A DNA stretch of 64,000 nt from Paraspadella gotoi (GCA_051294375.1 JBJCIZ010000744.1:210206-274205), one strand, 5' to 3'. Shown: positions 11,672 through 23,049, counted from the stretch's first letter. Notes: a model not told the origin generated them from the letters alone. Numbers and translations: made by a program.

Positions 11672-11875
11672 ATGCACATCGCCTTCCCTTCATGCGAGCT
11701 GACGAACTCTCCTTCCAGCGACCCTCGAACCCGCGATCAGCCTCGCACTCCGCTTCCGGCGCCGAGGGACCGAGAAGATATTCTCGCGGGCGAGACGACG
11801 ACGGAAGTATATGACTCGGCCGCGGGAATCGTCTTTCCCCGTCGCACAGAGGAGGTTGGGGAAATAGTCCGGTGA
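11672..11875 (+). CDS. Candidate small exon, unknown protein
   Basis: 67-codon ATG-started frame in a GC-rich island (11640-12180). Its charged, balanced composition includes APRDREDILAGETTTEVYD and RRTEEVGEIVR before TGA. A longer minus-strand frame (11690-12295) competes for the same DNA. There is no clear splice context and no recognised family. It could equally be 5' untranslated or promoter CpG sequence. Confidence 0.25.
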   Translation: MHIAFPSCELTNSPSSDPRTRDQPRTPLPAPRDREDILAGETTTEVYDSAAGIVFPRRTEEVGEIVR

Positions 11876-12375
11876 AGCTGCGAAGGGTTTGTAACTGCAA
11901 CTGAGAGTTTTGGGACAGCGGACGGTGAAGGATGTCGTCCGGGCTTCTTGGAGGAGCGGCCTCGGGTCGTAGGGGATTTCCGCGGAGTTCAGCGAGCAGC
12001 AAGAGGAATGAAGAGGGCCTGGTAGATTGCACGGCGCCTCTGACGGCGCCGGGCCATGCATGGGCGCCGTTTCAATACGGAAGAAGGCCAAGTGGACGTC
12101 CGTGTTACGTGACGCCGTTTCGTGTGGATCGTTCTTTAGATTCCTTCGTTCGCCATGCTCGTTCGTACAATCGTTCGTGAGTAAGGTTGTGTTTATGCAG
12201 ATCATCGTTTTGTCATGTGAGATTGTTTTTTGTCTGAAAGAGGATGAGTTCATGAACTTATCAGGGACTACAGCGAAGGCTCCGATTTCATGCATGCCCT
12301 ATCCGTTGCAGTCCATGCTTAAACTGCCTGCTAGCGAATCGGCACGAAAATGGACTGGTAAAGAGACGAAGAGAG

Positions 12376-12600
12376 ACGAGAGAGAGAGCAGGAGAGAGAC
12401 GAGAGAGAGAGCAGAGAGAGCGAGAGAGAGAGAGAGAGGAGAGAGATGCGAAAACCGGTTTCGAAAAAGGCGTGCGCCTCTGCATTTCTCGAAGGTAGCA
12501 CGTGGATCGCGAGAGAGAGAGCGAGGAGAGAAGACGAGAGAAGGGAGAGGAGAGGGAGAGAGAGAGACGAAGAGAGAGAGAGAGAGAGAGAGAAGAGGGG
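12376..12600. repeat. (GA)n microsatellites with a 70-bp interruption
   Basis: Two GA-rich tracts (12376-12450 and 12510-12597) flank a mixed segment. The Arg/Glu frames through it are repeat artefacts. Confidence 0.85.
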
Positions 12601-12737
12601 CGGCTCTTCTCAAATACTCCGTCCCGACAAGTTTTCGGGAATCGCGACCGTGAAAAAACAAAAGACATCCATTCTAATCTTAGATAGATGGAGACAGTTC
12701 TGCGGCAACAAAATGAGCATTGTGGAAACGAACGGGC

Positions 12738-14483
12738 TGAGCAAAATATGAGTCAATTTACTTTTAGTTAAAGGATTTAAGATAGTATCACTCTGATTGT
12801 AGCGCGTGCATTTTCATTATATGATTTCATCCTGCGATAAAAAATAATATAACAGGAAAAAGTAATTTTTAACCCTCGGGTTGAGTCAGATGTTTCCCGT
12901 TTATTTCGAAGAAGAATAATACTACATCCCTCTCCCATTATAGTAAAAAATTGATGTAAGTAAAGACTAATAAATATATTTAAAATCCTATTGAGAATAG
13001 ATTTTTAACTTTATATAATTTTTTTCACAAAATTTAGTTTATTATAGTGAACAAGTAAATTTCGAAATTATCATGAAATTTATTTTTATTAAGTTACTTC
13101 GAATGAGAGTCTTATTTTAACCCCCCCCCAGACGTCTTCTTAAGCCTAAACGAAATTTGAAGCAATTCCGCCCACCTCCCGCACCCCTCCGTCTCCCTCT
13201 CTATCATATCATTGTACCGTTAATTCTAATTTTATCTTCTTCTTGTTTTTATCGTCCATAAATTAATGAAACGTCCGCGCGGGTTTTTCCTCTCTCTCTC
13301 TCTCTCTCATGCCATGAAGGGCTCGCTCATCAATTCGCGTCAAGGGTCGATCGTGCGAGTCGTCGTCGAGTGTCGTCGTCGATGCGTGTCATCGTCGTTC
13401 GGTCCGTGTCGTGATCAGTCATTTTGGCGTAGTGCCTTTCCTGCTCTCTCCTTCGTTCTGGTTAACCGCCGCGCCACTCCCCTTCAGTCTTATCTCCTCT
13501 CCCTCTCTCTCTCTCCTCTTCATCTCTCTCCATCTCTCTCTCTCTCTCCTTCTCTCGGTCTCTCTCTCTGCTTCTCTCTCTCTTCTCTCTTGCTCGTCCG
13601 CGTTGGCCAAGAGCGCCTATATGGTCTGGAGCATGGATAGGACGATTGATTTCAACCTGCCATTTCTCACTCTCTCTCTCTCTCTCTCTCTCTCCTCACT
13701 CTCTTCTTCTCTCTCTCGCCACGTCCACATCTCCTCGCGCCTCTTCTCCAATCCGGAGCGGTGGTGGGGGGGCGAGTGGTCCAGTGCTCGGGAGCGCGGC
13801 AAGTAGCCCGCGGTCGAATCGGTCGAATTTGTGTGTGTTTGGCTGAGAAAGAAGGACGATTCCCGTGTGGAGACGGAGTGGGCGTGTCCGGCGTCCAATC
13901 GCAGGAAAGAAAGAACGGGGGGGCGACGAGGGGGGCGTGCCTCTTCACCCCTTCGGAATATAGACTTCCGTCGTTTCTCTCCACTTTTTTCGTCGTCCTT
14001 GTAGTTCGCTTCGTTGGCTTGTTACTTGTTAAAGCCACTTACCAGTTTTCTTCATTGTTAAACCTTAACCTCTTTTCGCAACGAAGGTTCTCCAATCTCC
14101 CCCACGCTAATTCGATCGACCACCTCGTTGCAAACTTAACCTCAAACAATGAAGCCCTCGCTTTCACGTTTGTTCTCGCTTCCTCACCTAATTTCCGCTT
14201 TCCCTGAAAACGTGAACTAAAAACTGACGCGCGCAGGAATGAAACTTTTGTATTGTTTCTTTAACAACATTAAATCAGTAAATAGAGTTTGAATTAACGA
14301 GACATTCACTTTATTTCGATCAAGTAGCATGTCTTAACATGATTATATGTCTTTTTTTTACGTATTTTTTTGTTTTGTAATGCGTTATAATTAATGCTTT
14401 TAAGATAATGAAGAAACACCGCTCTTATTTTCCCGCATTTTTTTTAGTCGGATCTGCTTTATCAGCAGATCCCGACTCTATGA
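12738..14483. repeat. Duplicated block A, copy 2
   Basis: Second copy of 1-1479, about 260 bp longer through dispersed small insertions. It ends at the same hairpin (14447-14476). The short stretch after the hairpin is inverted relative to copy 1. Confidence 0.85.
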
Positions 14484-14679
14484 ATGCACTTTGTCGGTCG
14501 CTCGGTCCGCCCCCCTCAATATTGTGGGCACGTAACTAAGTATCATGTCAGAAACATCGAATTATGATAAATTATTAAAACAAATGGATGTTCGCATCTG
14601 CGTTTTTCCGCTTCCGTCGTCCTCATCCGTGCCGTGCCGTCGTCCCACGCGTTAGCCAAAAATCACCAATTACTGCGTG

Positions 14680-15740
14680 ATTGGATGGGATGGATTTTGA
14701 ATGAAATTTTGTGCTGTGGATAGAGTAAGTGTGTGCTTGAGCTGGAATATGAACCGTTTCGATGGAATCGTTCCGAGTGAAATGAGTTTACGAATGGAAA
14801 GAAAAACAAAAAAATATATTACGGCTATTTGAACGATACGACAGTTGCTACATCGAGTGGATGGGCTGATTGGAGCGCTGGAATTTAAGTATGTGGGTAG
14901 GAAGTGTGTGATGAACAGGAAGTATCAAGTTTCGACTGGAAAATAGCGTGTTCGAGTCGGAGAATGAAGTTTGAAGGATGGAACCAGAAAAAACCAAACA
15001 GAAAAACTGGTTTTACTAGATGTGATTATGCTTCTTTTTCCGTTTTTATGTAAATGTTACTGCAGGATCGTATTAATAAATTCAAATAATATAATCTCCA
15101 CTTATGCATGTAATAAATTAGAGTAAATAAATTAATGCCAATAATGTAATTAGTCCAATCAACGTCGCATCCAATGTCCGTGTCCCCACCGTAAGCAAAA
15201 GCTCCAATACACTCGAGTGAATTGGACTGGTTGGATTGGAATTAGAATTTTTGGTGTGTGGCGTAGGGAAAAGTGTGTGATACCAGAAGGAGCTGGATTA
15301 TAGAAAGTTTTCGAATGAAATCGTAGTGTGAGTGGAAATTTGTTTAGAATGGAAAAAAAAATAAGTCGCATTTACTAAAAATCTTGTTTACTTTATTTTG
15401 AACCGCAATAAATGATTCTAATTAAATCATAATTGGATGGATAGATGAGTTGAAAATTTTTGTGTGTGGGTAGGAAATGCTGTGACGAAGGCTTGATATA
15501 GAAGTTTCGGTGCGAAACGTACCAGTGAAAAGCTCGTTAAGTTCAAATGAAAAAATATGAGTCAACATTTACTGACTATCTATTTATTCTATTTTAGCCA
15601 AGTGAATTAGAATTTGGAGATGAAATGTTTGGTGAGCGGTAGGAAAGCTGAAGTGAAGAAGTTAGATATCAAAGTTTGAACCGGAGATGCAAGCTTTTGA
15701 AAAATGTAATGCAAAGTTGAAAAAATGATGCCAAGTATAA
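14680..15740. repeat. Degenerate satellite-like array, about 200-bp monomers
   Basis: At least five diverged monomers share GGATGG or TTGGA near the start, a core close to GTGTGGGTAGGAAGTGTGTGA, a GGAAAT/GAAATCGT stretch and an A-rich end. Cores lie near 14720, 14893, 15256, 15462 and 15632. Unlike the other duplications, these monomers differ by substitutions as well as indels, so the array is old. The array is absent from the first copy of the neighbouring blocks. Confidence 0.6.
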
Positions 15741-15949
15741 CAAAAGTAGTTAAAAAGCATAAGGAATCGTCGCAATTGCATAAAAGATGAGAGAGAGAGA
15801 GAGTGAGGAGAGGAGGAGAGAGAGAAGGAGACATAAAATAAAATACGTAGGATATTTGTTTTGTTGTTGATAGAATGTAAACAAAACATTTAAATAACTA
15901 TCCTAACTCGATGATGACCAAGCTAAATAATAATTATATTATTATTAAA

Positions 15950-16060
15950 ATTAATTAATTAATTAATTAATTATCGTAAGGCAGAATCCGACATTGTTTG
16001 GCGTCACCTTGGTTGTTAAGAAAGTTGGGCAGCATTTTCGATATATTATATATACGGGCA
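15950..16060. other. AT-rich linker, no gene
   Basis: Contains an (AATT)n run (15950-15975) and a short mixed segment leading into the C-tract minisatellite. Confidence 0.6.
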
Positions 16061-16062
16061 TC

Positions 16063-16165
16063 ATTCCCGCCCAGCTCGCTATCCGATTTTACGGGATATT
16101 TCCCCCCCACGGCTCGCTAATCCCCGATTTACAATTCCCCCCCACGTCTCGCTAATCCGAGTTTA
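16063..16165. repeat. C-tract minisatellite, second locus
   Basis: About three units of the CCCCCCCACGTCTCGCTAAT type, the same repeat as 1620-1765. It precedes the same B-block sequence. Confidence 0.75.
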
Positions 16166-18984
16166 GGACGGAATGAATAAGAAACCGCGGATGCGGTGGT
16201 TCAGCGTTCGCTTGCCGGTGTCGCGGAGCGGTTGACCGGATAAAGCGGAAGGGCGACCGGAACCGTACGGCGCAGGTTTAAATGGCCTTTCGAACCGGAG
16301 AGAGAGAGAGAGAGAGGAAGAGGGAAGGAGAGAGAAGAAGGGAAGGTGTGGGTCGAAATGCGGAGCGAGATTCCGACATGGAATACGTAGCCGGAGCTGG
16401 GTGAAGGCAAAAGGGTACAGCGCTGGCCAGGAGGTTGTTGGCGCACCGCAATGTCGGACAGGGGGGGTCCGCTTTGCTTCTCGGCTCTCTCTCTCTCCGT
16501 CCTCTCTCATCTCTCTCTCTCTCTCCTTTGGGAGCGAAAAACAGAAATCACCGGTCCGAGATCGCCGAGCGACGCCGTCAAATGGCCGCAACCTTTTCCG
16601 GTCGTTTAGCCATTAGTCAGTTTTAGTAAGGAGAGATTTTTCGGCGCTTTTCTTCTTGCCGGAGGCGGAATCCTTGGGGAGGGAGGGAGGAAGAAGGAGA
16701 GAGGAGGAAGAGGATGGTGGACAAGAGAGAGGAGGAGGGGAAGGTTCCAGGCAGTGGGAGAGCGGGTCTGGATTGGAAGGACAGAGCCGGCCATATTTTT
16801 CCCACAAACGGTAGGCCGAAATTTCATCTTAAATTTAGACTCTTTAGATTTTAACATTTTAATTAAATTAATATAAATTTTAGAGTTCAGATAGGGTTAA
16901 GAGATTGGTCGTTTAGATTAGCAAGAATGTAAGGGTTTGAGGATCCTCGGATTAGGTTATGGGTTTGGTAATGATGTTATAGTTAATTATTACGTTAAAA
17001 TAAAGTTAGGGAATTAAGGAACAGAAACGGGGCTCATTTTGGAAAATAGAATCCCAGAGAGCCTTTGCCTCTTCGCCGATGGAAGAACGTACTGCGAGGG
17101 ATGGAACTATCGGGATTAACGTATGCGCTCCGTCGATTGTCTCTCATTTCTTCTATGTGATTATGAATATCACAAATTATGTCATTCTGTTCGACTTTGG
17201 ACGGGATTATAGTGGATGAAGGGCCTACAATCCGTCCCTGCACAAGATAATGAACAAGCAAGCAGCGCGGGAATTCCTTTTTCTCCTCTCTCAAGTTATT
17301 AAATAATATTATTAAAAGTTATTAATTAGGTTTCAGTTTTCGCCGTCGCCAGGTTTTTTTTGCCTCAGCGCGTCCGAGTTTTTTTTTTTTTTTTTCTTCC
17401 CTTCTTCTTTTTTAAAATATTCAACGGGAATACAAAAATGCAAAGCTATTCGATCTAAATCTAAAATCGATTTTCACACCCTCGCCTCTGTATATTCAGA
17501 CCGTTTAATATCCTAAAGATTATTTTCGATACATTATGCCGCGATTTTTTAATCGTCTCTCTCTCTCTCCTCAGTCACTCTCCATCTCTCGTCTCTCTGT
17601 TTTGTTTAATCTCCTCCGCAAGATCGTCTCGGACTGACAGTCGCCTCTGGCGACCCATGAATAGTAATGATCTTTGTTTTTTTGAGGCGAGAGGAAATAG
17701 ATAGCGAGCAAAATGATGCACGTCGGCGCCGAGAGCGGTGGCGCGGGAGCTGTCGCAGCGGTCGTGGTTCATCTCTCTCTCTCATCCCTCGTTCTCTCGA
17801 ACTCTCACCTTCTCTATCTCTCTCTCTATCTCCTCTCCTCTCCCTCCCCCCTTTTCCCCCTTTCTTCTTCTCTATTCATTTTTTTCTCTTTCTCCCTTTT
17901 TTTCTCTTTGTACTTCCCTTTCACTTACTCCTCCACAGGTTTCCTCCGGTGGCTTTAGAAACATCGTTAGAAGAAGAATTTTCTGATATATATAAATTAG
18001 ACAAACGACATTGGACATTGGACAAACTGCTTTCTCTCTCTCAGTGTAACAATAAAATATACATAATAAGAGAAATAGACTTTTTTAAAAAAATCTCTAC
18101 TTATGCTAAATTCGAATTTGGAAAGGTTAGGTTTTAATATAATTCTTAAACAAGATTATCTCCGTCCTCAAGTCGTAAAAAAAAAATTTGAAACTAATGG
18201 GGCGACAAGAAAAGAAAAAATAACTGTACTCTGCTGTACGCACGGTAGATAATCATCAATCTCAAAACTTTAAAATATAAATTTTGTATATATAGTAAAC
18301 TGAACAATTAAAATTCCAGTTTTTTCTAGATTTATTTAAGGGTTTTTAATATTTGATTCCGTTACTGACATTTTCCCTCTAAAGAACAGCAAAGAATAAA
18401 ACAAGATAGATGACACCAAGTAATAAAACATAAGAGTTAACCAAATCATATAACGGTTCTTAAAGATTGCACGATGAGGTCAATACGTGCATCTCAAACA
18501 CTTTTAGAAGCTTTAATATATATTAATATATATAGTATTATTTAATATTGACATCATATTATTCGAAATCGTCTTTAGAAACAATCGTTTTGGTCTCAAA
18601 CCAGTTACGCTGACGTTAAATTTGTAACGCTCCTGTACTAATTACTGAAGCGCCGAATCAGGCGTGAAGATAATTTCCGTGGGATGAAAACGCGAGATGG
18701 CGTGGGTGTTATGAGGGTTCGGGGGGGAGAAGAACTGGGGAAGGAGCGGGTGCCAATAGTTAAGCGTAAGTGTTAAAAGCGGCGGGGTCAAAAAGTTCGG
18801 CCGTTGTCAGGCGCGTCGTCACGCGGAGATTGTAATTCAGGACCGGCTCTGACGGGAATATTTTATATGTCCATATTAATATACAATATTATACATATAG
18901 GAAACAGAAACTTTATTTATTTTTAAAACCCACTATTCCTTAAAATATTTTTATTAACTCTTCCACACATGCCGGTACTAGACT

Positions 18985-19378
18985 TTCCTTTTCTCAGCAT
19001 TCGCCTTACTGGCGATCCTGGCGCTTCCGGCATCATTCCTGACGCTCCCGGCGTCACCTTTTTTTTACCGGCGTTCCCGGTGTTTTTTTCTCGAGTTCCC
19101 GGCGTCATCCCTTTCTTCCCGGCGCTGTCGGCGTTATTCATTTAAATCTCGGCGTTAATCCCTATCTTATCGGCGTTCTCGATGTTATTCCTGGTTGATC
19201 CCAGCGTCGTTCCCTTCATCCCGGCGCTCCCGGCGTCATTTCTTTCTTCCCTGCGCTCCCGGCGTTATTTCTGGAGATCCCGGCGTCCTCTCTTTCATCC
19301 CGGCGCTCCCGGCGTCATTTCTTTCTTCCCGGCGTTATTCCTGGAGATCCCGGAGTCGTTCCCCATCTCCCCGACCAA
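18985..19378. repeat. GC-rich degenerate minisatellite, copy 2
   Basis: Same CCCGGCGT-type array as 5225-5605, with a somewhat more regular unit. Confidence 0.7.
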
Positions 19379-19850
19379 AGAACGAGGGGCGGGTATTTCT
19401 CGTCGTTAGCGTGNNNNNNNNNNNNNNNNNNNNNNNNNNNNNNNNNNNNNNNNNNNNNNNNNNNNNNNNNNNNNNNNNNNNNNNNNNNNNNNNNNNNNNN
19501 NNNNNNNNNNNNNNNNNNNNNNNNNNNNNNNNNNNNNNNNNNNNNNNNNNNNNNNNNNNNNNNNNNNNNNNNNNNNNNNNNNNNNNNNNNNNNNNNNNNN
19601 NNNNNNNNNNNNNNNNNNNNNNNNNNNNNNCCGATGTCGGCGGCGGCGGCGACCGCGGCGCTCGGGTCCAGTTTTCTTACGCCTCATTTCCCCTAATTCG
19701 TTTTTTTTTTTTTTTTCTGTATTTTTCTTTTTTAAATTTTTTTTTTCCGTGTTACGTTGAAGAGCGTCGTTAGCATCGTCGCCTGTCGTCGTCATCGTCG
19801 TCGTCATCATTGAAAAGCTTGCGGTAATTACCGGATCTTTTATCTATCTA

Positions 19851-19904
<54 letters not shown>

Positions 19905-20249
19905 GTCACATGCGCGAACTGAGTGCGGAAAAATTGGAGATAAAATCACACATGGTACCATGAGATATCACTAGATTCTCACATCAGATAATATCCTGAA
20001 GGCTGACGTTTTCAGCAGATGATTCCGTCAAAGCGAACGAAAGTCTCCACAGGCGACATCCGGTCGCGCCTGCTCGCCTGCTACGGGACGACATGGCCGC
20101 CTGATGGATTGGCGTCAACAGTCTAGTCCAGATCGGGCTGGACAAGATTAGTCTCTCGCCCAAACAGACCGGACGACGTGGCGACCAACGGTGAATCGAG
20201 CGGCGAAGGCGTTCGTCATGGAGACGTAATTACCTTACGGACTTCGTCG

Positions 20250-20259
20250 GTCACGTGAC
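20250..20259. promoter_or_regulatory. Palindromic E-box GTCACGTGAC, copy 2
   Basis: Identical 10-bp palindrome at the same relative position as 6408-6417, surrounded by well conserved sequence (20000-20310). It lies about 1 kb upstream of the dsRBD-like coding region. A regulatory role is inferred. Confidence 0.35.
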
Positions 20260-20595
20260 TGGTGGTCGAGAGGGGGCGCTGTTCCATCCAGCGATACAAG
20301 ATGCTATAATTGAATAAGAAAGAAAATAGAATCGCCGACCGAAATCTTCAGAAATTCCGAGACTTGGTTTTAGCAATTAAATTTTGCCGCTCTCCGAACT
20401 ACCTTTGGAAGTATTTTTTGGAATTGTTTTGTTTACAATCGTCAAAAAAAAGTTTCCATCTCCCTCTCACATTTTAAAAATTTGCTTAATCAATTTCATT
20501 TGCTTTTCCGATTTTAATTAGATTCGTCCCAATTGATATCACAAAACGGAAAGGGAACGACATAACGTTTAAATATTAGCACTGACATAACTATT

Positions 20596-20799
20596 GAAGA
20601 GACAGTGATAATTGTTCAATGTAAGCAGTCCCCGAGCTTCGGATCAGGCTGTGTTACAGGCGTGTTACAGGCGGGTTAAGCGTCCCATCCCTGCTAGTCG
20701 ACCACCGGGATAGAACCCCGGACCTTTGAGTTGGAAGGCGAATCACTTGCCTCCGGCACCAATGGCCGCTGATGAACGGATGGTGGATTTTAGTCCACC
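20596..20799 (-). mobile_element. SINE-1 copy, minus strand
   Basis: Reverse-orientation element from GAAGAGACAGTGA to GGTGGATTTTAGTCCACC, with the B-box complement (GATAGAACCCC context) intact. It is the counterpart of 6751-6953. Confidence 0.65.
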
Positions 20800-21157
20800 A
20801 TATTATGTACTCCTTCTATCTTTTACTAGGTACAATGTACATATCCTTATAGTGCAGTTACTGCGTACACAAAAAAATATTACCTCTTATTTTTACTCCC
20901 TTTTTACCACCCTACCACCCTATAAGTAGGGACCTGTCTACCAATCGTTGCGTGACGCTTCTTTCAGCCCTCCACCACCCTTCGCTACCCACGGGTGGTC
21001 GCAGACAGGAACCGAAGCTTTTTCCGCAACGACAAGACAATAAGCTTCTTGCATTTAAATCAGGCATCAGGCATCTTGAAAATTGCTTTCTCTCTTTCTC
21101 TCTTTCTTTCTCACATCACTTTTTTTCCGTAATTTAAAAAGGCATAACAGAAGGATT

Positions 21158-21228
21158 CTGCCAGGTCAACCGGAAGAGGAAGTATGCAGGCCCAACATAC
21201 TTCCTCTTAAATCCGGTGCACCTGGCAG
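21158..21228. other. Hairpin upstream of dsRBD-like exon, copy 2
   Basis: The 5' arm (21158-21186) and 3' arm (21196-21228) are almost complementary around the loop CAGGCCCAA. CTGCCAGGT pairs with ACCTGGCAG, CCGGA with TCCGG, and GAGGAAGTATG with CATACTTCCTC. A 4-nt bulge lies on the 3' side. The predicted RNA would be about 71 nt, close to a pre-miRNA in size. The second half of the arm also sits just before the coding region. Confidence 0.6.
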
Positions 21229-21234
21229 GCACCT

Positions 21235-21708
21235 ATGTCAAAACAAAAAAACCAGACGGCAAATACTACAAAAAGTGATATATCCGTTAAATACGAAGTC
21301 CAATGTACGGCGGGCCAAATGTTTTCGGCCACCGTCAGAGTAAATGGCCAAGAATTTTACGGCTCCGTCGATCAAAGCGGCAAAAACGCAATGCGTGCAC
21401 GACGTCCTGGAAATCATTGGCAATTTTTTACATCTGCTAATGAATGGATCTCCGATGGCCGATTGTGTCGCACCATTTCATTTATATGTTGAGGATGCTT
21501 GTTCTAGACAATACAAACTTTTTTTGTATAATAAGCCATTCAAGTTGTTACGAATTAAGTTTTGCATAAGGATTCGAGCCCAAGACAAAAAAATTAAAAG
21601 GGCCTCGTCCCGCAAAAAAACGCTGTTGAGATTTTAAAGAAAATCCACGGCAAAGTCGATTTTAATTTCGGTTGGACAATTGGCTCGCCGTAAAGGCTAA
21701 ATGGCAAG
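21235..21708 (+). pseudogene. Multi-dsRBD gene, exon(s) 1: first dsRBD-like unit
   Basis: dsRBDs bind double-stranded RNA through a helix-three strands-helix fold. The first frame reads KYEVQCTAGQMFSATVRVNG, like strands 1 and 2 of the domain. The next frame, one base away, reads SIKAAKTQCVHDVLEI, like the closing helix (pattern KKxAKxxAAxxxL). A third frame further on gives AVEILKKIHG, like another closing helix. The exon could end at a GTAAAC donor (21709). At least two single-base frame changes, one beside TTTT and one in a run of seven A, break the gene. Either the copy is dead or the sequence has indel errors. Candidate families are Staufen, ILF3, DHX9 and ADAR-like proteins, but none can be chosen. 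Confidence 0.5.
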
Positions 21709-21782
21709 GTAAACAACTAAACATTAAATGTTATATTTCGTGATGCGTTTTCAAAAGTTGGATTTTCTAATTTTTGTTGTAG

Positions 21783-21860
21783 AAGACTTTTTCGGCGTCA
21801 GCAAGAAAGAAGCGAACTTGGCCGCTCATTTTTGGTTCTCTGCAAATTGCTTATGAGTGT
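21783..21860 (+). pseudogene. Multi-dsRBD gene: second closing helix
   Basis: It follows an acceptor TTTTTGTTGTAG and reads FFGVSKKEANLAAHFWFSAN. GxSKKEAxxxAA is the most conserved stretch of a dsRBD, where the Lys pair contacts RNA. Joined at phase 1 to the upstream frame ending WLAVKAKWQ, it continues the domain. A stop follows at about residue 24. This is the strongest single match to the family in the region. Confidence 0.5.
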
Positions 21861-21867
21861 AGTAGTT

Positions 21868-21985
21868 AGCCTCAGTTCGTGATCGTTGAAATCCAGGGTT
21901 TTAGTTCTGATCCATTTTTGCTTTTATATCGGACGAATTTAAAGAAGCCAAGTGGACTGGGATCGGAAACGACTTGGTTAGACTG
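21868..21985 (+). pseudogene. Multi-dsRBD gene: strands of a further domain
   Basis: Two offset frames read PQFVIVEIQGFSSDPF and then SDEFKEAKWTGIGNDL. These resemble the first strand and the third strand plus GxG loop of a dsRBD. A one-base shift separates them. No clean acceptor was identified for this piece, and the assignment depends on its neighbours. Confidence 0.35.
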
Positions 21986-22045
21986 TATTTCATTATTTTT
22001 ACCATTAATAAAATGATTAACAATTTAATTCATGTTCATTTTCAG

Positions 22046-22174
22046 AACGTACATTGTCGTGACAAAAGTAGATGGTGTACGCCGTACGCCGTGTACGGTG
22101 TACGGTGTACGGTGTTCGCTCCAGCGACAAAAGAAGCTGCATAAGCCGAAGCTGTACAAAATTTGATGAGATAA
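22046..22174 (+). pseudogene. Multi-dsRBD gene: terminal exon
   Basis: The acceptor TTCATTTTCAG is followed by TYIVVTKVDGVRRTP in one frame. In another frame ATKEAA, a stop codon, and AEAVQNLMR run to TAA at 22172-22174, matching the closing helix of a dsRBD. Between them lies a short heptamer repeat (GTGTACG units, 22091-22116) that shifts the frame. No AATAAA is obvious nearby. Confidence 0.4.
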
Positions 22175-22224
22175 GATAATTCAATGTTAAGAATATATTT
22201 CAAATAATTACAAACAATGTCTTC

Positions 22225-22830
22225 GTGTTACCTACCGTTTCCTGGGCAGTCGCTTAATTTTAATTTTCCTAGTCCTTTTATACTTCTTAAAATTTAAATA
22301 GATCAATTAAAATGATTTTCGACTTTAGAGAATACTACCAATAACTGAACTAGAAAAGCTTCGTCCAATCAGAATTAAAATTACAACTAGATTGAGAATC
22401 AAAACTACTAACGTTATCGGTTTTCTATATAAAATCAAATATTAATTTTGAAAATTAATTAAGATATTTATCAACTATATAATATTTCGTGTCCGTTTTC
22501 CGATTTAATTGTTGGGTAAATTTTGTGCAATATTGTGATTTGTCTCTTTATGAAGGTGGTTTGAAAATACATTATAATATTATCATTTGAGATTAAAGAC
22601 GAAGTCTTATTACATCAACGATTTTATTTTAATGGTACAGACAAGTTTCGGCTTTCATTCAAGCCTTCATCAGTGATTTAATTTATTTAATTTAAATCTT
22701 TTAGTTTGTTTAAGTCTGTTTACTTATTTATTAAATTTACTATTGTTATACATTATCTAATGTATTTTTCTTAGTAACCAAATGTTAACCTCTGCTTCTT
22801 TGTCTCTCTCTTTTTCTCTCTCACTCTCAC
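22225..22830. repeat. Start of duplicated block D, copy 1
   Basis: AT-rich intergenic sequence matching 30466-31030 closely. No open frame of interest. It is followed by a CT tract and the N gap 22864-22888. Confidence 0.8.
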
Positions 22831-22900
22831 TCACAAAATTTAATTTCTTTTCGTTTTGCAAATNNNNNNNNNNNNNNNNNNNNNNNNNCGAAAAATCTCG

Positions 22901-23049
22901 ATCAGAAATTCTTACTCTCCTATTGGAGTAAAAATCGACCAATTAGATCAAAGGATCGCGAGTTTTTCAGTTCAGTTCTACTTAAAACTCACCATCCTTT
23001 GATCTAATTGGTCGATTTTCACCTCCAATAGGAGAGCAGAATTTCTGAT
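22901..23049. repeat. 55-bp inverted repeat
   Basis: Arms 22901-22955 and 22994-23049 are complementary with only a few differences around a 38-bp spacer. The arms contain CGACCAATTAGATCAAAGGA and its complement. It lies beside an N gap, so it may be a foldback read artefact. The block D copy at 31243 and 31480 keeps parts of both arms but not the foldback. Confidence 0.75.

Larger units (their letters stand above)
16790..21400. repeat. Duplicated block C, copy 2
   Basis: Second copy of 3281-7545 in the same order and orientation. It includes the GC minisatellite (18985-19378), the 217-N gap over the CpG island, a longer CT run (19852-19903), the E-box, the SINE-1 copy, the hairpin and the dsRBD-like exon, and extends further into that gene than copy 1. 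Confidence 0.85.

Noticed and set aside
11690-12295. 201-codon minus-strand open frame
   Set aside because: It lies over a GC-rich island with overlapping plus-strand frames, has no splice or family evidence, and an uneven composition. Kept only as a note.
14447-14476. Histone mRNA 3' stem-loop
   Set aside because: The stem is longer than the 6-bp histone stem and no histone gene is nearby.
18923-19141. Lys/Gly/Thr/Pro repeat protein on the minus strand
   Set aside because: It is a translation of the GC-rich minisatellite. The frame is lost in the other copy (5225-5605).
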